Shown here one piece after another: positions 1 to 10,621 of a stretch of 64,000 nucleotides of DNA (position 1 is the first letter of the stretch; the number at the start of each line of letters is the position of its first letter). Made by a program: the position numbers and the translations under genes. The DNA lies in NCBI RefSeq assembly GCF_002902625.1, contig NZ_PPRG01000022.1:1-64000 (forward strand), in the 5' to 3' direction. This DNA comes from Staphylococcus devriesei. GTDB lineage: Bacteria > Bacillota > Bacilli > Staphylococcales > Staphylococcaceae. The notes under the pieces were generated by a model. It searched no databases. It was not told the origin of the DNA and worked only from the letters and a program-made list of their open reading frames with translations.

Positions 1-75
1 GTTATAAAAATTAATATACATATGAATAGCTTTTTCCGGTTGTTGGAATGTTTCAAACGGATGTTCGTAATACAT
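1..75 (-). CDS. Start of an unidentified protein, cut by the window edge
   Basis: Reading leftwards from an ATG at 75 gives 25 open codons that begin MYYEHPFETFQQ and run off the window. An in-frame stop lies two codons upstream, so this would be the true start if the gene is real. No good ribosome binding site precedes it, only an A-rich stretch. I do not recognise the family. It would be transcribed divergently from the thiC leader. Confidence 0.35.
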   Translation of the reverse strand, partial: MYYEHPFETFQQPEKAIHMYINFYN

Positions 76-250
76 TTCTTATTTTATGATTAAAATAAAC
101 AATCAATATTTATAAAAGAAAACTTCTAAATAATCATTTCCTCTATCTAACTTCCACTCTTAACATGGTGAATTAAAACTTAATTTGTAACTTTTTATCT
201 TAATTGATATACTAAAGCCATAATTGAATATCATCGCATTTCAATTAATA

Positions 251-338
251 TTTGCTAGGGGTGCTTTTAAGTGCTGAGAGAGGAATATTTCTCAACCCTT
301 TGGACTTGAACTAGATAATACTAGCGTAAGGAAGCAAA
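251..338 (+). promoter_or_regulatory. TPP riboswitch (THI box) of thiC
   Basis: The conserved parts of the thiamine pyrophosphate aptamer are visible: AGGGGTGC, GCTGAGAGAG, a loop closed by CTCAACCCTT, then GAACTAGATAATACTAGCG and AAGGAAGCAAA. TTTGCT at 251 pairs with AGCAAA at 333-338 to make P1. It should lower thiC expression when TPP is abundant. The gene starts 334 bases further on, which is long for this arrangement. Confidence 0.93.
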
Positions 339-2410
<2,072 letters not shown>

Positions 2411-2445
2411 TATAAGATACTGTTACACAATCAAATTATAAAGCA

Positions 2446-2515
2446 TCATATAAAATGCACCCTTAAAAGTTGGACTAAACAATCCTACTTCTAGGGGTGT
2501 AATTTTGTTTTTATA
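2446..2515 (+). terminator. Terminator after thiC
   Basis: GCACCCTTAAAAGT near 2457 pairs imperfectly with ACTTCTAGGGGTGT near 2490-2503 and is followed by ATTTTGTTTTT. It lies between thiC and the convergent surface-protein gene and may serve both. Confidence 0.6.
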
Positions 2516-2536
2516 TCATTAAAAACATTCAAGATA

Positions 2537-3148
2537 TTATGCAGTTTTTCGAGTTGTGCGATTGATTAAAATTAAACTACCTAGTAGAAATAATGAACTA
2601 CCTAAAGCTTGAATAGGTTGATGATAATCGGTACCACCAGTTTGAGGCAATGTTTTGTTTGAAGTAGATTGATGTGTATTAGTTTTAGATGATGGGATTT
2701 CTGTAGAAGCTACATTTCCTACATAATACGTATTCAATTCACGAGCATTATCTACGGAAGAAGCGTCTGAAGTAGTTGAAGATGAGTCGTCTAATTCAGC
2801 AGCCTTTGCGATGCCATGTTCTGCATGTGTATCTTCACTTGCTAATTGATTAAAATCACTAAATTTATCATTCTTATATTCTACTTCTCCCGTTTTATAA
2901 ACTCTGTAGACGCCTACACCAGAATTTGCTTTATTATGACTTTCGATTTCGAAATAGTTGCCTTTATCTATGACTTTGCCGAAGTTTTGTAAATCAGGGT
3001 TGCCTCCACTATTAGACATTGCTTCTTGTGCAACTTGTTGTGCATTGTCCTTCGTAACCATTTCTGCAGCTAATGCATGGTTTGAGTTTAAACATAATAT
3101 TACTGTGCCTATTAGAACAGTTAATACCAATAGAGAAACCTTCTTCAC
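2537..3148 (-). CDS. LPXTG cell-wall-anchored surface protein, 203 aa
   Basis: This is a small sortase substrate. It has a signal peptide (about residues 1-27, cleavage near ALA-AEM), an exported domain with a GVGVYRVYKTGEVEYK stretch (about 30-95), a Ser/Thr-rich spacer (about 120-165), an LPQTG sortase motif at 167-171, a hydrophobic segment (about 181-196) and a basic tail (RTTRKTA). Sortase A should cleave LPQT-G and link it to peptidoglycan. It starts at GTG, with GGGG about nine bases upstream. The exported domain resembles small Sas-type proteins of staphylococci, but I cannot assign a ligand. It converges with thiC. Confidence 0.85.
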   Translation of the reverse strand: MKKVSLLVLTVLIGTVILCLNSNHALAAEMVTKDNAQQVAQEAMSNSGGNPDLQNFGKVIDKGNYFEIESHNKANSGVGVYRVYKTGEVEYKNDKFSDFNQLASEDTHAEHGIAKAAELDDSSSTTSDASSVDNARELNTYYVGNVASTEIPSSKTNTHQSTSNKTLPQTGGTDYHQPIQALGSSLFLLGSLILINRTTRKTA

Positions 3149-3326
3149 AATGCAAACCCCATTTCATTTATTATCGATTACAACCTTAGTGTACCACTCA
3201 AAATTGAATAAAATAGGGCTTTAAAACAAACGATATCGAAACTTTAATCTAGCTTAAAGAACTCATCATTTGTAAATTTAGCTTAACAATATTAAAGGTT
3301 ATTTAAAGTTTATAATTTCTGTGAAT

Positions 3327-3752
3327 TTAGTATTTCTTTTTTGAAAAGTAGGGTATAGCCCATGCCATTAAACAAATGAAGATAATATGCGCAATTATCC
3401 ATAAACCATACTCAAGCCAACTAAATTGGAATAGCTCGCGTTGTGCTAACATAATTAAGAGTGGATAGAATACGATGAATATAAACATAAGTAACACATA
3501 ACTTAAGTTATAAAGTGGTTTAGATATACGGTAAATTAACAAGAAAACAATATATATAATAAAACCTATCAATACATGAATTAGTAATTCTACTAATAAT
3601 GGTACTTTATTTGGATCAGCTAAAAAATCAATATTGATAAGCAGTAAAGTAAGATGGGTTGATTGCATAAAGACATCCATCATAGCCATAGTAACAAGCA
3701 ATATGATACTTATAATCAAGGCGCTTAGTAGGTGATAGCCGTAACGTAACAT
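3327..3752 (-). CDS. Integral membrane protein of unknown function, 141 aa
   Basis: The protein starts MLRYGYHLL and has about four hydrophobic segments (roughly residues 8-28, 48-70, 78-100 and 110-135), ending in the basic tail YFSKKKY. A longer upstream reading exists, but AAGGAGG six bases before the ATG at 3752 fixes this start. No family motif is recognisable. It is divergent from the SAM-riboswitch metQ unit, whose promoter lies about 90 bases away. Confidence 0.7.
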   Translation of the reverse strand: MLRYGYHLLSALIISIILLVTMAMMDVFMQSTHLTLLLINIDFLADPNKVPLLVELLIHVLIGFIIYIVFLLIYRISKPLYNLSYVLLMFIFIVFYPLLIMLAQRELFQFSWLEYGLWIIAHIIFICLMAWAIPYFSKKKY

Positions 3753-3843
3753 TGTTTGTCCTCCTTCATTCCTGATTATAGTACTATTCCCTTGGTAACA
3801 AAGAATAACACGTATTAACTTTTCGGAATATTTAAAAAACATA

Positions 3844-3872
3844 TTGACCGTCTATAGAGTGAATGCTAAGAT
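3844..3872 (+). promoter_or_regulatory. Sigma-A promoter of the metQ transcript
   Basis: TTGACC, a 17-base spacer and TAAGAT sit just upstream of the SAM riboswitch and are correctly placed to drive it. Confidence 0.65.
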
Positions 3873-3898
3873 AATATCAATTCAATAAAACGTGTGAA

Positions 3899-4000
3899 CT
3901 CTTATCGAGAGTGGTGGAGGGATGTGCCCTATGAAGCCCAGCAACCGTCGTTTAACGAAATGGTGCTAATTCACATAAAGTAGACAGTACTTTAAGAGAT
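3899..4000 (+). promoter_or_regulatory. SAM-I riboswitch (S box) of metQ
   Basis: The S-box landmarks are present: CTCTTATCGAGAG, GGTGGAGGGA, TGCCCTATGAAGCCCAGCAACC, then GGTGCTAATTC and a closing TAAGAG. P1 forms between CTCTTA and TAAGAG. It should stop metQ transcription when S-adenosylmethionine is plentiful. Confidence 0.94.
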
Positions 4001-4016
4001 GAGAGAGAGTGTATCG

Positions 4017-4051
4017 ATACTTTCTCTTAAATAGATAGAAAGTATTTTTTT
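4017..4051 (+). terminator. Riboswitch-controlled terminator
   Basis: ATACTTTCT pairs with AGAAAGTAT, followed by seven T's. It is the expression platform of the S box; an overlapping GTATCGATAC palindrome just upstream gives the competing fold. Confidence 0.85.
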
Positions 4052-4115
4052 GTGTCTTCTAATCATTTAAGAGTGCTCATTTTATTGGAAAATATAAATA
4101 AAGGTGTCGATACAT

Positions 4116-4931
4116 ATGAAAAAGTGGATAAGTATTATAAGTGTTTTAGTCTTAATCTTAGTATTATCAGCATGTGGTAAAGGTAAAGAAGAGAGTAAGA
4201 AGATTACGGTAGCTGCATCTCCCGCACCACATGGAGACGTATTGAAGAAAGCAAAAGCACAATTGAAAAAGAAAGGCTATGACTTAGAAGTAAAAGAAGT
4301 AAATGACTATAAAGTGCCTAATAAATTATTAGATAAAGGCGATGTCGATGCGAACTTCTTCCAACATGTACCTTATTTGAAAGCGGAGAAGAAGAGTCAT
4401 GGCTATAAAATAGAAGAACTTGGTAAAGTATTTACAACGCCAATGGGTGTGTATAGTAAAAAATATAAGCATCTTAAAGATATCCCAGAAGGCTCAACGA
4501 TATACGTATCAAATAACCCTGCTGAAGAAGGACGTTTCTTATCATTCTTCGTTAATGAAGGTTTAGTTAAATTGAAAAAAGGTGTAAAAATAGAAGATGC
4601 CAAATTTGAAGATGTAGTGGAAAATAAAAAGAATTTGAAATTTAACCATCAACAAGGGGCTGAATTTTTACCTAAAACTTATAAAAATGGAGAAGGCGCT
4701 GCGGTTATTATGAATTCTAACTATGCCATCGATAACGGTTTGAAACCATCAAGAGACGCGATTGTGATGGAAGGTAAATCATCACCATTCGCGAATATTC
4801 TTGCAGTTCAAGAAGGACATAAAAATGATAAAAAATTCCAAGAACTATTAAAAGTCATGCAATCAAAAGAAATTAAAGATTACATTAAGAAAGAATATGG
4901 GGATGATGTGATCCCATACGAAAGTAAATAA
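4116..4931 (+). CDS. metQ: Methionine-binding lipoprotein of a MetNIQ ABC importer, 271 aa
   Basis: This is a NlpA/MetQ-family substrate-binding lipoprotein, tethered outside the membrane. The signal peptide ends in the lipobox LVLSAC (Cys at about residue 20). The mature protein has the family features VAASPAPHGDVL near the start and DANFFQHVPYL in the ligand site. I chose the ATG at 4116 because it begins a standard lipoprotein signal; a GTG at 4104 is in frame but less suitable. The SAM riboswitch upstream fits a methionine role. No metN ATPase or metI permease is nearby, so it must work with a transporter encoded elsewhere. Confidence 0.88.
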   Translation: MKKWISIISVLVLILVLSACGKGKEESKKITVAASPAPHGDVLKKAKAQLKKKGYDLEVKEVNDYKVPNKLLDKGDVDANFFQHVPYLKAEKKSHGYKIEELGKVFTTPMGVYSKKYKHLKDIPEGSTIYVSNNPAEEGRFLSFFVNEGLVKLKKGVKIEDAKFEDVVENKKNLKFNHQQGAEFLPKTYKNGEGAAVIMNSNYAIDNGLKPSRDAIVMEGKSSPFANILAVQEGHKNDKKFQELLKVMQSKEIKDYIKKEYGDDVIPYESK

Positions 4932-4990
4932 TAAATAAAGGTAAGGAAGAAATCATGTTCAAAGGTTTCAACCTTACCTTTATTTATATT
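4930..4990 (+). terminator. Terminator after metQ
   Basis: AATAAATAAAGGTAAGG pairs with CCTTACCTTTATTTAT, a perfect 16-base-pair stem starting at the metQ stop codon. The U-tract is interrupted by A's. Confidence 0.8.
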
Positions 4991-5012
4991 ATTTAAGAAT
5001 TTATATTTTTTA

Positions 5013-5027
5013 ATTTTTCTGAAAATA
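5013..5027 (+). promoter_or_regulatory. CodY-like box
   Basis: ATTTTTCTGAAAATA matches the CodY consensus AATTTTCWGAAAATT at 13 of 15 positions. It is about 50 bases upstream of the structured leader of the 5227 aminotransferase and suggests repression when branched-chain amino acids and GTP are plentiful. Confidence 0.6.
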
Positions 5028-5080
5028 TTTACAAATCTGACAATTATTAGTATATTGGTAAATATTACTTAACAATGTTT

Positions 5081-5216
5081 AGGGTGAAAGCCGAGAGAAA
5101 CCTGGACAGATGGAGGTTGAGACACTATATATCGGATTTTCAGAGTACAAATTATTAATATCTCAGTCTCTATCAGCTTATTCATTTACATGTCCAGGTG
5201 TCTCTCTTTTGGGAGG
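5081..5216 (+). ncRNA. Structured leader RNA of unknown class before the aminotransferase
   Basis: GAGAGAAACCTGGACA (5093-5108) pairs with TGTCCAGGTGTCTCTC (5191-5206) at 15 of 16 positions. The closed loop is 82 bases and holds a smaller GAGAC/GTCTC pair. The ribosome binding site GGGAGG begins four bases after the stem. AGGGTGAAAGCC precedes it. I cannot match it to the T-box, lysine, glycine, SAM or guanidine classes I know. It might control translation of the next gene. Confidence 0.6.
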
Positions 5217-5226
5217 ATAGATACGA

Positions 5227-6564
5227 ATGACTAAGTCAGAGCAACTTATAAATGAAGATGGGAAATATTTTGCAGCGTCAGGAAGAATTAAATACTATCC
5301 ATTAGCGATTGATCACGGCTATGGAGCAACGTTGGTTGATGTAGATGGAAGGGAATATATTGACTTACTATCAAGTGCAAGCTCACAGAACGTAGGCCAT
5401 GCACCGAAACGCGTCACCGAGGCAATTAAAGCACAGGTTGATAAATTTATTCATTATACTCCAGCTTATATGTACCATGAACCAGCTGTAAAACTATCTA
5501 AAAAACTTTGCGACATTGCGCCAGGGGATTTTGAAAAGCGTGTAACCTTTGGGCTAAGTGGTTCAGATGCCAATGATGGTGTAATTAAATTTGCGAGAGC
5601 ATATACAGGGCGACCGTACATTATTAGCTTTACAAATGCGTATCATGGATCAACATTTGGTTCACTGTCCATGTCAGCAATCAGTTTAAATATGCGTAAA
5701 CATTACGGTCCCTTGTTAAGTGGGTTCTATCATATTCCATTCCCTGATAAATATAGAGGAATGTATGAACAACCGACACCAAATATAGTAGAAGAATACT
5801 TAGCACCGCTTAAAGAGATGTTCGCAAAATATGTACCCGCTGAAGAAGTGGCCTGTATCGTGGTTGAAACGATTCAAGGAGATGGGGGCTTATTAGAACC
5901 GGTAAAAGGTTACTTTGAAGCGTTAGAAGCGTTATGTCATGAACATGGCATTTTAATTGCGGTAGATGATATTCAACAAGGTCTTGGTCGTACCGGCACA
6001 TGGAGTTCAATCGACCATTTCAACTTTACTCCAGATTTAATTACATTTGGTAAATCATTAGCTGGCGGTTTACCCATGTCAGCAATTGTAGGTCGTAAAG
6101 AAATTATTGAGAGTTTAGAAGCGCCTGCCCACCTTTTTACTACAGGAGCGAATCCAGTAGGTTGTGAAGCGGCTCTTGCAACAATAAAAATGATTGAAGA
6201 AGAAGATTTATTAACTGCTAGCTCTGAAAAGGGGAACTACGTACGCCAACGAATGGATCAATGGATAAATAAATATGACTATGTCGGTGACGTGCGAGGC
6301 ATCGGTTTATCGATTGGCATAGATATAGTGTCTGATAAAGAAACTAAGACTAGAGCATCTCAAGAAGCATTAAAAATTTGTAACTATTGTTTTGAACATG
6401 GTTTGGTAATTATTGCGGTAGCTGGAAATGTCTTACGTTTCCAACCACCACTAGTCATTACTTATGAACAACTTGATTATGCACTAGACACGTTAGAAGA
6501 TGCATTACAAGCCTTACAAGAAGGACGATTAGATCAATATGACATTAACGGCCAAGGCTGGTAA
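5227..6564 (+). CDS. Class III PLP-dependent aminotransferase, 445 aa
   Basis: This is a fold-type I aminotransferase of the GABA/ornithine/diaminobutyrate group. The pattern is clear: GLSGSDANDGVIKFARA binds the cofactor phosphate, TNAYHGSTFGS follows, VDDIQQGLGRTG has the cofactor-binding Asp, and FGKSLAGGLPMSA contains the catalytic Lys (about residue 278). Length is normal for the family. The true amino donor cannot be read from sequence. GGGAGG lies 10 bases before the ATG, directly after the structured leader. It converges with an APC permease that also carries a CodY-like box, which suggests both handle the same amino acid or polyamine. Confidence 0.85.
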   Translation: MTKSEQLINEDGKYFAASGRIKYYPLAIDHGYGATLVDVDGREYIDLLSSASSQNVGHAPKRVTEAIKAQVDKFIHYTPAYMYHEPAVKLSKKLCDIAPGDFEKRVTFGLSGSDANDGVIKFARAYTGRPYIISFTNAYHGSTFGSLSMSAISLNMRKHYGPLLSGFYHIPFPDKYRGMYEQPTPNIVEEYLAPLKEMFAKYVPAEEVACIVVETIQGDGGLLEPVKGYFEALEALCHEHGILIAVDDIQQGLGRTGTWSSIDHFNFTPDLITFGKSLAGGLPMSAIVGRKEIIESLEAPAHLFTTGANPVGCEAALATIKMIEEEDLLTASSEKGNYVRQRMDQWINKYDYVGDVRGIGLSIGIDIVSDKETKTRASQEALKICNYCFEHGLVIIAVAGNVLRFQPPLVITYEQLDYALDTLEDALQALQEGRLDQYDINGQGW

Positions 6565-6626
6565 ATAACAAAACAGATATCTCATTAATTCAGTTTAGGG
6601 ATGTTTATTAAAATAACTGAAATCAA

Positions 6627-6687
6627 CGAAGTATTAATAAAAAAGGAGTAGAGATGATTCTCATTGAATCACCTCTACTCCTTTTTA
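6627..6687. terminator. Bidirectional terminator, repeat-family hairpin
   Basis: AAAAAGGAGTAGAGATGATTC pairs with GAATCACCTCTACTCCTTTTT between two convergent genes. It belongs to a family of related hairpins found at six places in this window (near 11375, 29883, 39362, 48865 and 51855). Confidence 0.88.
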
Positions 6688-6713
6688 GTTTGTTACGCTT
6701 TTAGAATTGTATA

Positions 6714-8165
6714 TTAATCTTTAGGAACGATATAGTCTTTCTCTTCATTCTTCTTAGAATGTCTAATACCATAGAAGATATAGATGAAGATACCGACTAC
6801 GAACCAAATTAAAGTATAAAGTTTCGCTTCAAAGCTCAAGCCCCAGAATACTAATAATACTAGAACGAAAGTAACGATTGGTAATACTGGGAAGAATGGT
6901 ACTTTAAATGCTGGTATTGGTAAGTCTTTACCTTCACGTTTTCTTAAACGATACATTGCTAATGATACGAACATAAATGCTACTAATGTTCCGGCTGAGA
7001 TAAGTTGTGCTAAGAATGCGAACGGGAACATTGACCCAATTAACACACCAATAATAGTAAGAATGACAAGCGCTCTATTAGGTAAGTGCTTGTTATTTAA
7101 GTGTGCCAACCAAGATGGTAATAAACCGTCACGACCAAATGAATATAGTAGACGTGAGCCTGCTAACATCATACCGATTAATGCAGTAAACATACCAACG
7201 ACTGAAATAGCTTGTACGACAGCGGCAACTACACCATGACCACTTTGACGTAATGCCCAACCTACAGGTTCTGCATTTCCAGCATACTTAGAATAGTGGA
7301 ACATACCTACTAATACTAAGGCTACGGCTACGAACAATACGATAGCGACGACTAAAGAACCTAAGATACCGCGTGGCATTGTCTTTTGCGGATTGATTGC
7401 TTCAGCTGAGTTAGCTGCGATAGAGTCGAAACCAATATAAGCTAAGAAGATCATTGATACCCCAGCATAGATACCTTGCCAACCACCAAAGTCACCACTA
7501 GCTGTCACTTTATGTTCTGGAATAAAAGGTACATAATTTGATGCTTGAATCGCAGTTAAACCTACGATAACGAATAAGATAATAGCCAAAACTTTTAAAA
7601 TAACTAAAATATTCTCAATACGTGCCGCTTCAGTCATACCGCGAGATAGTAACAAAGCGGTAAGAATGATTACGACGGCAGCAATGATATCGATAATACC
7701 ACCATCTGCGCCAAAAGGATTGGATAAAGCTTTAGGTAATGCGATGCCTAATGGTGACACTAATCCACGTAAATTGGCGGAGAAACCGGAAGCCACAAAG
7801 GCTACGGCAATGAAGTATTCGGCCAAGAGCGCCCAACCGGCTACCCAACCAAAGAATTCACCAAATAATACGTTTATCCAGGAATAAGCTGAACCGGCAA
7901 ATGGCATAGTTGACGCCATCTCTGCATATGAGAAAGCGACTAGCCCGGCTACGATAGCAGCTAATAAGAAAGATAAAGCTACTGCTGGTCCCGCATGCTC
8001 GGCGGCTACTACTCCGGGTAATGTAAAGATTGAAGTTGATACAATTGTCCCTACACCTAATGCAAGAAAGTCTCGGACACGCAACGTGCGTTTTAAATGT
8101 CCGTCTTTATTTTGATAGATAGTGGGATCTTCTTTTCTCGTAAAATTATTGAAAAAACTGGACAT
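6714..8165 (-). CDS. APC-superfamily amino acid permease, 483 aa
   Basis: This twelve-helix amino acid-polyamine-organocation transporter belongs to the YfnA/cationic amino acid transporter type. The N-terminus has the consensus GVGTIVSTSIFTLPGVVAAEHAGPA followed by SYAEMASTMPFAGSAYSW; helices continue to about residue 465 and the tail is charged. It moves amino acids across the cytoplasmic membrane, probably with protons. The substrate is not certain; relatives include methionine and cationic amino acid carriers. A near-perfect CodY box lies about 100 bases upstream. The convergent aminotransferase may use the same substrate. Confidence 0.88.
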   Translation of the reverse strand: MSSFFNNFTRKEDPTIYQNKDGHLKRTLRVRDFLALGVGTIVSTSIFTLPGVVAAEHAGPAVALSFLLAAIVAGLVAFSYAEMASTMPFAGSAYSWINVLFGEFFGWVAGWALLAEYFIAVAFVASGFSANLRGLVSPLGIALPKALSNPFGADGGIIDIIAAVVIILTALLLSRGMTEAARIENILVILKVLAIILFVIVGLTAIQASNYVPFIPEHKVTASGDFGGWQGIYAGVSMIFLAYIGFDSIAANSAEAINPQKTMPRGILGSLVVAIVLFVAVALVLVGMFHYSKYAGNAEPVGWALRQSGHGVVAAVVQAISVVGMFTALIGMMLAGSRLLYSFGRDGLLPSWLAHLNNKHLPNRALVILTIIGVLIGSMFPFAFLAQLISAGTLVAFMFVSLAMYRLRKREGKDLPIPAFKVPFFPVLPIVTFVLVLLVFWGLSFEAKLYTLIWFVVGIFIYIFYGIRHSKKNEEKDYIVPKD

Positions 8166-8779
8166 AATGTTGAACCTCCACTGTTGTTTTTAAAACTTCT
8201 ATAAGATTAGCTTGTCATTAATTTAATATTTATTATCATAGCATAAATCTGTAGATTTTTGTCTAAAATTTCTGAAAATTTTAAGTTTTCTCACTTTTAA
8301 TAAAACAAATATATCACACAAGAAATTTTAAATGATAGAAATGATTATAGCAGATATAAAGAAAATAAAAACAACTAAAAAGGGTAAAAATATAAAAAAG
8401 TAGACTTAACGTCGCGAATCGCACTATAAAAATAGGAGATAAGTCAAGTAATAATACCTATTTAAACGAAGATTTTGATAAAAAATGAAACAAAGTTGAC
8501 CTATTCCAAAATGGAATGGGTTCTATCGAAAATATGTATTTTATTAATAGTTCAACGCATACTATAATAAAACACGTAATAAAGTTACAACATATTCAAA
8601 TGAATTTTATTAAGTGTGTGCTTGATCATTCCCCTTAAATTGTAGCAGAACATATGCACTGCACAATTATGATTTATTGCACATCTTGACATAAATAGAA
8701 GACTCCCATCTCACATTTGAATATGCTTCATTAACTAAGATTACAATGCAACAATGATAAATGAATCAACTTTAAATAT
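8166..8779. other. AT-rich intergenic region between the permease and alsS
   Basis: No gene is visible. It holds the permease CodY box (8266-8280) and a TATAAT at 8573-8578 with a poor -35, a possible start for a transcript running into the hairpin at 8780-8857. No Rex, cre or CidR-like site is evident for alsS. Confidence 0.5.
8266..8280 (-). promoter_or_regulatory. CodY box of the APC permease
   Basis: AAATTTCTGAAAATT matches the palindromic CodY consensus at 14 of 15 positions, about 100 bases upstream of the permease start. Confidence 0.7.
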
Positions 8780-8857
8780 AAGAAGCCACGACAAACATGT
8801 AACAAAGTCTTTCCCTCTTTTTCCCTTAAAAAATAGGCATGTATGTGGCTTCTTTTT
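8780..8857 (+). terminator. Terminator hairpin in the alsS leader
   Basis: AAGAAGCCAC (8780-8789) pairs exactly with GTGGCTTCTT (8845-8854), with ACATG/CATGT inside, followed by TTTTT. It lies 70 bases before the alsS ATG with no gene upstream on this strand. It therefore ends either a small RNA or an attenuated alsS leader. Confidence 0.7.
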
Positions 8858-8926
8858 AATACTAAAATTACTAATAATAATAAAAAAATATAAACTAATA
8901 TTTGATTTGAAAGGATATGAATTTAG

Positions 8927-10591
8927 ATGGCTAAAGAAAATTATTCTGCAGCAGATATGGTCATTGATACTTTGAAAAATAATAATGTGGATTACGTGTT
9001 TGGTATTCCTGGAGCGAAAATAGACTATCTATTTGATGCGTTAGAAGATGATGGTCCTGAATTAATAGTCACACGTCACGAACAAAACGCTGCTATGATG
9101 GCACAAGGCGTTGGACGTTTAACTGGTAACCCAGGTGTAGCTTTAGTTACAAGTGGCCCAGGGGTTAGTAACTTAACAACAGGTTTATTAACTGCCACAT
9201 CAGAAGGTGACCCGGTTCTAGCCATTGGTGGCCAAGTTAAACGTAACGACTTATTACGTCTTACACACCAAGCTGTAGATAATGCCTCTCTTTTAAGATC
9301 ATCTACAAAATATAGTGCTGAAGTCCAAGACCCAGAATCATTATCTGAAGTTATGACAAATGCAATACGTACAGCTACTTCAGGTAAAAATGGAGCAAGT
9401 TTTATCAGTATCCCACAAGACGTTATTTCAGCACCTGTTCAATCTAAAGCAATCAATCTATGCGAACGCCCTCAATTAGGTGTACCATCAGTTGATGAAA
9501 TTAAAGAAGTAATTCATGAAATTCAACAAGCTAAATTCCCAGTACTTCTTGCAGGTATGAGAAGTTCAAGTGAAAAAGAAACAGAAGCGATTCGCCAATT
9601 AGTCGCTAAAACAAACTTGCCAGTAGTCGAAACATTCCAAGGTGCTGGCGTACTTAACCGCGAATTAGAAAATCATTTCTTCGGTCGTGTCGGTTTATTC
9701 CGTAACCAAGTTGGTGACGAATTATTAAGAAAAGCTGATTTAGTAGTTACTATTGGTTATGATCCAATCGAATACGAAGCAAGTAACTGGAATAAAGAAC
9801 TAGATACTGAAATTATCGCGATTGATGAAGTACAAGCAGAAATTACAAACTTCCTACGTCCTAAAAAAGAAATCGTAGGTAACATTGCAGGTACAATTCA
9901 ACTATTATCTGAAAATGTGACTGAACCTATCATTAATGAAGAACGTTTGAATGATTTAGAACAACTAAGAGCAGATATTATAGAAGCAACTGGTATTAAA
10001 TATACTCATGAAGATGGTGTGATGCACCCACTAGAAATTATTGAAACAATGCAAAATAATTTAACTGACGATACAACTGTTACTGTCGATGTCGGTAGTC
10101 ACTACATTTGGATGGCGCGTAAATTTAGAAGCTATAACCCAAGACACTTATTATTTAGTAATGGTATGCAAACATTAGGTGTAGCATTACCATGGGCCAT
10201 TGCTGCGGCATTAGTTCGCCCAAATACACAAGTTGTGTCAGTAGCAGGTGACGGTGGTTTCTTATTCTCAGCACAAGATCTTGAAACTGCAGTTCGTAAA
10301 AAATTAAACATCATCCAATTAATCTGGAACGATGGTAAATATAATATGGTAGAATTCCAAGAAGAAATGAAATATAAACGTTCATCTGGTGTTGACTTTG
10401 GACCAGTAGATTACGTTAAATATGCTGAAGCATTTGGCGCTAAAGGTCTTCGCGTCACTAGCCAAGAAGAGCTTGAAGCTGCTATTAAAGAAGGATACGA
10501 AACTGAAGGACCAGTTGTTATCGATATCCCAGTTAACTATAAAGATAATATTAAATTATCAACAAATATGTTACCAGATTCTTTAAACTAA
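8927..10591 (+). CDS. alsS: Acetolactate synthase, catabolic, 554 aa
   Basis: This thiamine-diphosphate enzyme joins two pyruvates to 2-acetolactate in the cytoplasm, the first step to acetoin. The cofactor-activating Glu sits in [12 protein letters not shown] (about residue 47), and the diphosphate/Mg motif is [16 protein letters not shown] with NDGKYNMV (about 440-470). Its length, and the acetolactate decarboxylase gene 30 bases downstream, mark it as the catabolic AlsS rather than the biosynthetic IlvB. The binding site AAAGGA is about 12 bases before the ATG, rather far. An intrinsic terminator lies in the leader. Confidence 0.95.
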   Translation: MAKENYSAADMVIDTLKNNNVDYVFGIPGAKIDYLFDALEDDGPELIVTRHEQNAAMMAQGVGRLTGNPGVALVTSGPGVSNLTTGLLTATSEGDPVLAIGGQVKRNDLLRLTHQAVDNASLLRSSTKYSAEVQDPESLSEVMTNAIRTATSGKNGASFISIPQDVISAPVQSKAINLCERPQLGVPSVDEIKEVIHEIQQAKFPVLLAGMRSSSEKETEAIRQLVAKTNLPVVETFQGAGVLNRELENHFFGRVGLFRNQVGDELLRKADLVVTIGYDPIEYEASNWNKELDTEIIAIDEVQAEITNFLRPKKEIVGNIAGTIQLLSENVTEPIINEERLNDLEQLRADIIEATGIKYTHEDGVMHPLEIIETMQNNLTDDTTVTVDVGSHYIWMARKFRSYNPRHLLFSNGMQTLGVALPWAIAAALVRPNTQVVSVAGDGGFLFSAQDLETAVRKKLNIIQLIWNDGKYNMVEFQEEMKYKRSSGVDFGPVDYVKYAEAFGAKGLRVTSQEELEAAIKEGYETEGPVVIDIPVNYKDNIKLSTNMLPDSLN

Positions 10592-10621
10592 TTTTCAATA
10601 ATTATAGGAGTGAATATTAAA

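Noticed and set aside
8754-8975. 73-codon frame across the alsS leader
   Set aside because: It runs through the terminator hairpin and into alsS in another frame; no ribosome binding site.
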